DNA of 22,311 bases from Chara braunii (taxonomy: Eukaryota; Streptophyta; Charophyceae; Charales; Characeae): NCBI GenBank assembly GCA_003427395.1, contig BFEA01000112.1, forward strand, positions 1,043,012 through 1,065,322, written 5' to 3'. This document shows, piece by piece, positions 15,576 to 22,311 of the stretch. Position 1 is the first letter of the stretch; each line of letters begins with the position of its first letter. Both the position numbers and the translations under genes were made by a program. The notes under the pieces are model-generated. The model was not told the DNA's origin. It worked only from the letters and a program-made list of their open reading frames with translations, and searched no databases.

Positions 15576-18148
15576 TTGTTGCGCCTTTAGGGCCTAGTTG
15601 CACTACTCCTGATTGTCTCATGCACGGTCACTCATACATGCTCACATGTTTGTTCTCTGCCACTTTCTCTCTGCCATGTACCTTTCAGCCTGTTCTGATC
15701 TACTTACCTGTCTTTTGGGGGTGGGAGACTACCCCCACTGCCGAAAGTTTGGCCCAGTGCTGAACACTAGGTGGTCCACTAATATTTCTTTGGATCTCAA
15801 CAGTTTTTTTTCTTTTTTTGGAATTCGTTTCGAATGAACTCCATCATCTTCCTTGAGAACTGTGAAGCATAGATATCTTGCACCCACCCACCTCACCCAT
15901 TTATCACCTGCCCAGCATGCTGTCTCGGTCTTGAAGTGCCTTGTTGAGTTGCTGCCACTATTTTTGATGACTGTTTCCAGGAAGCTGTTGTCGCTCCCCG
16001 CGCTTACTGGAGACATGTCCTGTTTGCCACACTGGTCTAGCTCCGCTCACTTCTGATGCTCAACTTCTTCCATTACAACTGGGCAGTGAGAGGAGACTGT
16101 AGCCAAACGCTGCGCAGATGCTACAGCCAGGTAGTGCACCGATGCTGGAGCCGGTCCTGAAGTCAGACCAACCTTGCCAGCTGCATGAGGAAGCAGAGAA
16201 TTTAAACCTCGGGTGAGATCCCGGAGCTCTTGGACACAATTATTCTGAATCTACCCACAAAATCACTTTCCGACTAGTCATGGACCATTTCACCACCATA
16301 CACACAACAGCCCTGGAAGCTGCGTGCACACTCGGTGGATGTTTGGTTAGTGGATGTTCAGTCTGTGTGCGACACCTCAGTGCATGTTGGGCTACCGTTT
16401 TTTTCATTAGAATAGAACGCCCCGCCATTAATAGCTGTACTTGTGGCAACTTTCAGTCTGTGTACAGCCATAATGACCAGGCCTTCTATTTGGGTGAAGA
16501 TGATAGTGTGCAATCAGCACTCCCGATGTTGCGAGCACTTTGATGGTGTGGTCCATACATGTCCCTGTCTTGACATTCTTGATGACTCTGCAGAGTCTGT
16601 ACTAAACTGATCTTCACCATCCTCTCATGGCATGTCCTTTGTATAGAGGAGGGACGGACTCACAGTGTCTAAGTGTCTGTAAACTTCAGCAGCTGTGTTT
16701 ATGTGTTTCTTGCATGTGGAGACATTCGAAATAGTGCATAGTACTGCATACCTTACCTGAACCTTTCATGTCCCGTTTCTGGGTGTGGTCAGATTCCGTA
16801 GAACTGCACATTGGTTCTGCCGATTATTGTTAACAACCTGACCTGTCAGCGAATTCTTCTCTCCGTGATAGTCTGTTGTGTCGGCGAGTATCAAGGGTGT
16901 AATGCAGCCCCCATTTCTATCTCGCCGTTTCTTGGCATGACTTTCTGCACGTCGTGCCTTCAGTTTCCCACATAGAACTGATCGCCTCCATGCGTGCAAT
17001 CTTCCACCCGTGTGCACCTACAAAACTAGCGAGCACTACCCCGTTGCTCTCTCTTCTTCTTGTAAGTAGCCAGATCGGGTGGATTGGCTATGCCTTTGGT
17101 GATCGACGAACTGCTAGGCATGCGCGATAGGATGCGGGTATCGTATCTGTGCGGTGACGATTGGTGGAGGGTTCGACAGCTGCACGGCGACAGACGGAGT
17201 GTCGGGGTGCGTGCGAGCTTTTGACTAGTTTGGTGGGCCGTTGGTGGTGTGTCATGTGGCAGAGAGAGGGGTGATGTGTTTCCATTTTGTCATTTTATGT
17301 TGATGGAAGTGGAGCTTTTCCTCAGTGCGAATCTCTTCACGACTTGGGAGTTCCCAGCATATATCCAGCTTTGCGCCTACACATTACTGTGTAAGTACCC
17401 CAAGATGATGAGTTGCCAAACAACTCCATCGATATGAGCTCTTGGGGGTCATCAGCCTGTTTTCCCCAGCGTACCCTTCATCTGTTGAGCGAGAGCCCTC
17501 CCACACGGGGCCCTCAGATCACTATGACCCACTTTCCTCTCTGTTCGACTTGTAGGTCTCACAGTCAGACAGGCTTTGACTACAGCTGCGCTTTGCGCTA
17601 GCTTGAGCCTACCTTCGCTCGCCTCCATTGCTCTACTGAGTGATGGGTGTGGGAATCGGTTTTGTCGTGTTTATTGGCTTTTGGACTTGAATCTAGCCCA
17701 TATCTTCTCTATGTTTGATGGCCTTGAGTGCACTCTAGCGTGTCGATGGAGTGGTATGATCGTGTTGCACCCATGAATGAAGTTGTGAACGACTTTCCTT
17801 GCAGCGGGTGTAAAACAACGTAGGACATTCCATGGCCCTTGCCATAGCGAGTTTTGGACGAGCACACATTGTTCTGAGTGTAGGCGCGAGGATCTCGGAA
17901 AGATTTGGGCGCAGTGCGGCCGGGAGCGCTGCGCCCGGCCCGGTACCGGAATCGCGGGAGCACGAGGCAGCAGGGCGTGGCGAGTGCGAGTGTGGAGCGG
18001 CGCGTGAAGAGAGTGGGTGCAAAGTAGCATGATGCGGCAACTTGAAGGGTGAATATCGTCGCGATGGGGGAAGTGAAGCGGGTGGCAAAAGGAACGTTCA
18101 CAGTGGTGGTGGGAGCAAGGAGGGGATGGGGATGAGCGAGGTGGGGTA
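15576..18148. other. Intron or intergenic DNA, no gene recognised
   Basis: Only short open frames without recognisable family features are present on either strand. If the L21 gene continues on this strand, this may all be intron. A GC-rich patch at about 17880-18010 holds the hairpin CCGGG..CCCGG near 17920-17940; it could be a CpG-rich control region, but nothing confirms that. Confidence 0.35.
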
Positions 18149-18490
18149 GTGATGGTGAGCGAAAGGAGGGGAGTGGAAGGTGGACTTGGGATGGTGGTGC
18201 AAAGGCTGGGTGTTTCCTTTTGGCTGGGGGAGGAGATCGTCACTTTGCCCAAGTTCGAGTTCATGATGCTGCGAGCGTATTCGGTGTTCCTTGCGGTATG
18301 TATGGCGATGAGTTGGGGGAGGTATCGGGTGGTTTTGGGTGGCTGTGCTTATAGGGGGGTCGCCAAGTTCGAGTTCATGATGCTGCGAGCGTATTTGGTG
18401 TTCCTTGCGGTGTGTATGGCGATGAGTTGGGGGAGATATCGAGTGGTTTTGGGTGGCTGTGCCTATAGGGGGGTCGCTTCGAGTTGCTAG
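18149..18490 (+). other. Open frame spanning a tandem duplication (doubtful gene)
   Basis: A 113-codon open frame whose second half is two 38-residue repeats (KFEFMMLRAY(S/L)VFLAVCMAMSW...). Each repeat contains a hydrophobic segment that could cross a membrane. Of five differences between the copies, four are silent. There is no known family, and the start is unsupported. It is probably not a gene, but the silent bias deserves a check. Confidence 0.15.
18251..18478. repeat. 114-bp tandem duplication
   Basis: Units 18251-18364 and 18365-18478 differ at five positions, about 96% identity. A partial third start (GCTTCGAGTT) follows at 18475. Confidence 0.93.
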
Positions 18491-19534
18491 CTACGGAGAG
18501 GTGGTGCGCAAGGATGGGAGGAGGCAGGAATGGAGTGGAGGGCTGAGCGTGATGTGAGTGGGCGTGGTTCTTCCCTCCATTGGTTTGGGTGGGGACAACT
18601 TGTGCTTCACTATTCCTTTCTCCCGATATGTGGGTGGTAGCTGCCTCGAAGGTTACTGGTTTTACAACGTCGATCTCGGGAGCGGCGGCCACGAAGCAGA
18701 ACGAGTGGCACGTGGTAATGAAGGGTTGAAGAGGTGTCTCGCCAGCATGGAATGTCTGTCTCTCACCCGGACTACCAGTGAGGGGTTGCCAGCAGGCTCG
18801 ACAATTTTGTCTTGCTATGTGGTAAGAGAGAGGTGATGTGAAGCCACGGTTCAACGGTTCTCATTGTTCAGCCTTACGATTCGATGGCCGAGAAAGTGGC
18901 CATGGGATGGTTGAGTTGCCTTTGAGGCGACAAGGTAGGGGGTGAAGGTTTGGGGGGAGATGGACGCGACATGATTGGACGCTGGTATTGCACGCCTTGA
19001 TGTTTTGTGAGACGCCGGATTGTCCTTCTTGGCTTGATGCCCGAGCGATCTCTGTTTCCCTTTGTGATTTCGTAGCTAGGTTAGATCGATGACTTCCAAT
19101 AAATTGTCTCTAAATTTCATGTTCGGTGACTCGGTGATTGTGAATAGCTTGGGATTCGGAAATCAGAGTCGCGAATCCATTCGGATATCAAAAATCGATT
19201 TCCTATTCTTTTTTCAAAAGCTTACTAGTCTATTTTGATGGTTTGTGCTTCTGCTGCTATAATCTGCGATCTTAAATAGCGAAGTCCTAGCTTCAGATTT
19301 TCTGAATGATTTTGTCCGTGTTCATCCGAAATTCGTGTTTCCTTAGTTTGAATCTGCATAGCTTCAAAGAATGTGAGTCTAAGTACGAGTCTGAAGAATG
19401 GTCAACTTTGTGGATTATTTTCCTCTCACGTGATATCTTTGTTGAGGGCAGGCGGGTGAGGGTTTCTGATCAGTTTTGGGGTGTTGGGTACGGACGGTGA
19501 GTTTTATTCGGTGGATTACTTTTGTTTTTCCTGC
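18491..19534. other. No gene recognised
   Basis: G+T-rich on the plus strand to about 19000, then AT-rich around 19100-19320. Open frames are short and without family features. Confidence 0.35.
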
Positions 19535-20125
19535 GAACTATGTGGTGGAGGAGGTCGGCTCGTCGCAAGGACAAGACGAGTGGTAGGCTGCGGTTACTCG
19601 CTGTGGGGTCTTGCGAGACCATTTGGTTACTGCTCTCCATCTTGCGAACTATGTGGTGGAGGAGGTTGGCTCGTTGCGAGATGAAGTTGAGTAAGAGGGT
19701 TTGCAGGTAAGTGTGTGGGGGGGCTTCTCGAGGTACTGATTAGTTGTCCCTTTCTTCATCTGCGGAAGATGGGTGGTACCTGACTTGGAGGGGGATATCT
19801 AAGGATTGGTAAAATTGCGTCCTGCTGGTGAGGAGGGCTAGGTGGCGGGATAGGATTAGGGCGTAGCGGCAGCTGAGATGGTGGCTTAGCTGAGTGAGTC
19901 TTTGCCGGAAGGAGGCAAGGTGATGGTTGGTTTGGGTGCTGCACCTACTTCGCGATTGGGTGGACTACTTGTATTCTTCGTCTTCAAACTATGTGGTGGA
20001 GGAGGTCGGCTCGTCGAAAGAAGATGGAGAGTTGAAGTCTGCTTTTATCGTCATGGGATCCGGTGAGGTTGCTTGCCCACCGGTCTGATCTTCTGAACCA
20101 TGTGGTGGAGGAGGTCGGCTCGTCG
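19535..20125 (+). repeat. Four copies of a 31-bp motif in a divergent array
   Basis: GAACTATGTGGTGGAGGAGG and its extension TCGGCTCGTCG occur at 19535-19565, 19646-19676, 19986-20016 and 20095-20125. Spacings are 111, 340 and 109 bp. The stretches between copies 1-2 and 3-4 are weakly similar, which suggests an old tandem array with a unit of about 110 bp. Confidence 0.8.
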
Positions 20126-20600
20126 GAAGATGATGAAGAGTAGGGGGGGTGTAGGGAAGTGGGAGGATCTGTATATTTCCAGTGCTAGTAACCTGAAATT
20201 TGGACTGCAGTGATGCTTGGCAGTTCGCTTGATACTGCGCTAATTGCCACTTCACTCTTAGGCTTTCGAATGGCCGAGCTGGATCGATGCTGGTCGGAGC
20301 TGCGGGGCTGGTCGTGCTGCCCTGTAACTCGAGCGTGACGAGGGCTCTGGAGGCCTGGTAAGAGGTCTGGGGAATTGTCAAGAGGGGACGGCGGTTCAGG
20401 GGCTGTTTAGGGCTGTTATCAAGATGACTCTGGTCGGAGCCGGGGTGGGTTGTTCCACCCTGTAGCCTAACAGATGGGAGTGTTCTGAGGCAGGTCGTGC
20501 TGTCCCGTACCGTAGCAGTTGGGGGTGTGAGGCCTTGAAGAGTCTTGATAACGAGGATGGGTGGTTGAAACAGATTGAGGTTCGGACAGCTGAGCGTCAT
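19989..20600 (-). other. Open frame of 203 codons (doubtful gene)
   Basis: Starts at 20600 and ends at TAG/TGG-related repeat sequence near 19989. The product is Pro/Thr/Ser/Leu-rich with three loose repeats of the type V-R-LQGGTT / LELQGSTT / TVRDSTT. No domain is recognised. The open frame overlaps the 31-bp motif array and other GT-rich repeats, so low-complexity bias could keep it open. Confidence 0.15.
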
Positions 20601-22016
20601 TTATCCTGGTTTGGGTTGTGCTGGCTCTTTTTAGGGTCTTTGAGTTTAGTTGAGTTTATTTTGTCGTTTGAGCCATGCCTGACTGGGTAGGTCAGTTATC
20701 CTTGGATTTTTCTGACTCAATTTTTTTGTATATCTTAGCGACCATTCGTAGCCGAAGCCGGGTAATGGCCCCGGTACCTCAAATTGCTATGCATATGTTT
20801 CTCAATATGTTCTCGAATGGGATGCTGGGCCCCGTTCCCAGCATGTGCTGCTCCCCACTAATAGACTGGGCAGGATCTCTATCTCCAGCAAGGTTTTGCA
20901 TCACAACCCACATAGAGGAGGAAACCCGCGAAAGTAAGGCATGATTGCGGCCTTCTGCCCCAGATCCCAGACTCTGTGGGACACGTAAGTGCACCATCGG
21001 TGATCCCCACATCCCCACATGTACACCCACAACATTCCGCCCAGGAATACGAAGGTGTCGCTGATGAGACAGCCATTTGTAAATAATTTTTGCAGAACCA
21101 TAGTTTTTTTTTCCCCTTCTTGCAACCCCCCCCCCCCGCAATTTGCGCCCCTGTAATTAGTAAATTTTGTTGTCATTTTTCCCTTTCCTTCCCCTTGACC
21201 CAACTCGTTCCGCAACCGACACACGGAGGTTTGAGTTCTGATCTGTAACTGCACCGCCATCTTTCCTAAAATCCTTGGCACACCCACTTTCTTCTAATTT
21301 ATGGGCCTTCTTCCCATGCCGGGCGGAAGGCACTGTTGGGCATGAGGCTGCCCGTCAGACCACGGCCTTATGGCCACCCAGAAATGTGATGGGCAGCCAT
21401 AAGGTGCCCCTACTTGAGCCCCCCCTACCCCCCCGTCCGCGCCGGGGACTGTATGGAAGACCCGTGCGTGGCACAGAAGCACACACACAGGTTTGATTGA
21501 TGAACCATAAATAGCTCTTGCTCTTTCCCCCCTCCTGCCTGGACTACGGAGCCAGCAGAACAACTTCATTCTTAAGCCTTCAGCACATGGCCCCAGCCAA
21601 GTTGAGAATCAAGACTGACCCTCTCCGTAAAAATTGGAGGCTTGGGGCAACCGACCAAAATGGCTGGCCGCAGCAGCCAAAAAAAAAACGAAAAGGCCGC
21701 ACTGGCGTTTTGGCAAAGCTTGGTGTGCAGTGGGAGTCCGCCTCTTACAAAAGAGGACCGGATGTATTGGTGGTTCAAAATACAAGAAAGACATTTGCTC
21801 AACATTCTCTCTTCCATGATGCCACAGTCGTAGTTGCCGTGGGAAGCAGTCTTGTTTTCCATTACAGTCTTTACGCAAATAGCGGTCCTCGCATAACTCT
21901 CCCGCGCGAGGCCGCTGTCCACTGTTGGGAAACGCAGTGGGACCGGCAGGCGGGCCCGACAGATACCGCCTACGTCTTTCGGCCCGGGCCGAACCGGTGA
22001 GAGTCGTCGGGATTGT
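20601..22016. other. No gene recognised; several small inverted repeats
   Basis: Short open frames on both strands show no family features. A C run lies at 21127-21138. A small hairpin pairs CCTTATGG (21366-21373) with CCATAAGG (21397-21404). CCACTG..CAGTGG pair around 21919-21936. Confidence 0.35.
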
Positions 22017-22020
22017 CGAG

Positions 22021-22109
22021 CGGGCCTGCTTTGGACGGCCCGATAGAGTTTTCGGGATCGGCGCCAGGCGATTCCCGAAACTTCTATCGGGCCGTCCAAT
22101 GCAGGCCCG
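22021..22109. repeat. Strong foldback: 37-bp arms with 15-nt loop
   Basis: Arms 22021-22057 and 22073-22109 pair at 34 of 37 positions. The sequence is GC-rich, with GGCCCGATAG as the core. It could be a foldback mobile element or, if transcribed, a small-RNA precursor. Confidence 0.85.
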
Positions 22110-22140
22110 ATCGGCGATCCTGCTTTTGCGTTTATGTGCA

Positions 22141-22247
22141 GCTTCCCGCCGTGATGTTCAGCTTTGCTGTTTCAATTGCTTTGCTGCTTGAATGCGACTC
22201 GGTTCGACGATACTTTTTGCTTCCCGCGGTGATGTCTCGATTCGCTG

Positions 22248-22250
<3 letters not shown>
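22141..22250. repeat. Short direct repeat
   Basis: CTTCCCGC(C/G)GTGATGT occurs at about 22141 and 22219, each followed within 30-50 bp by GCTGCTTGA. It is a diverged duplication of about 78 bp. Confidence 0.45.

Positions 22251-22311
<61 letters not shown>
22251..22311. repeat. (GA)n microsatellite
   Basis: Uninterrupted GA run to the window edge. Confidence 0.97.

Noticed and set aside
15079-15621. Phe-rich and Lys-rich open frames over the A-rich array
   Set aside because: Simple-sequence artefacts in several frames.
21052-21090. A second CTGATGAG, possible hammerhead, near 21061
   Set aside because: No pairing stem II and no GAAA at a suitable distance; the rest of the core is missing.
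20779-21287. Overlapping antisense frames at 20779-21287 as a transposase
   Set aside because: I could not see a DDE motif or any other transposase signature; the frames are short and mutually overlapping.
1-22311. CRISPR arrays and bacterial operons
   Set aside because: No regular repeat-spacer pattern and no closely packed genes; the window is eukaryotic in style.

Overview
The window looks like gene-poor, repeat-rich nuclear DNA from the green-plant lineage. Three things point there: a Ty3/gypsy LTR retrotransposon with a chromodomain-like tail and an initiator-tRNA-Met primer site, a first coding exon that resembles plant mitochondrial ribosomal protein L21, and plant-type bZIP boxes in the LTRs. 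The many (TA)n runs, foldback elements and long non-coding stretches would suit a charophyte such as Chara. That identification is inference, because no marker gene here fixes the species.

Layout. Positions 1-1603 hold non-autonomous elements whose ends read CAGGGTTACC / GGTAACCCTG, set in (TA)n runs and partly in opposite orientation. Positions 1737-10866 are one LTR retrotransposon of about 9.1 kb, inserted in a TA-rich run. Its 5' LTR is 1481 bp and its 3' LTR 1007 bp; a 473-bp tandem duplication in the 5' LTR explains the difference. Between the LTRs lie gag, protease, reverse transcriptase, RNase H, integrase and a chromodomain-like tail, with many stop codons and frame breaks. The copy is dead, although most catalytic residues survive. 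A G_GGA_AAC slippery heptamer sits in the correct phase where the gag frame gives way to the protease frame.

Just right of the element, at 11005-11064, is a fold with the complete core of a type III hammerhead self-cleaving ribozyme. A 25-nt motif at 1652 and again at 11109 brackets it. If the retrotransposon is removed, the two copies lie about 327 bp apart, as expected for a small tandem hammerhead element (retrozyme-like) that the LTR element later split. Positions 11143-12434 hold further small foldback or terminal-inverted-repeat elements.

Positions 12887-14233 are an open reading frame that starts in good context with an Arg-rich presequence, carries a long Ser-rich low-complexity extension, and ends at a GT donor immediately after a segment that matches the start of the L21 fold. 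I read it as exon 1 of a mitochondrial bL21 gene whose later exons I could not find. From 14234 onward I see intron or intergenic DNA: pyrimidine and purine tracts, an A-rich block between 13-bp direct repeats, tandem duplications (114 bp at 18251; a 31-bp motif four times at 19535-20125), a strong foldback at 22021-22109 and a terminal (GA)n run. I recognise no other protein gene.
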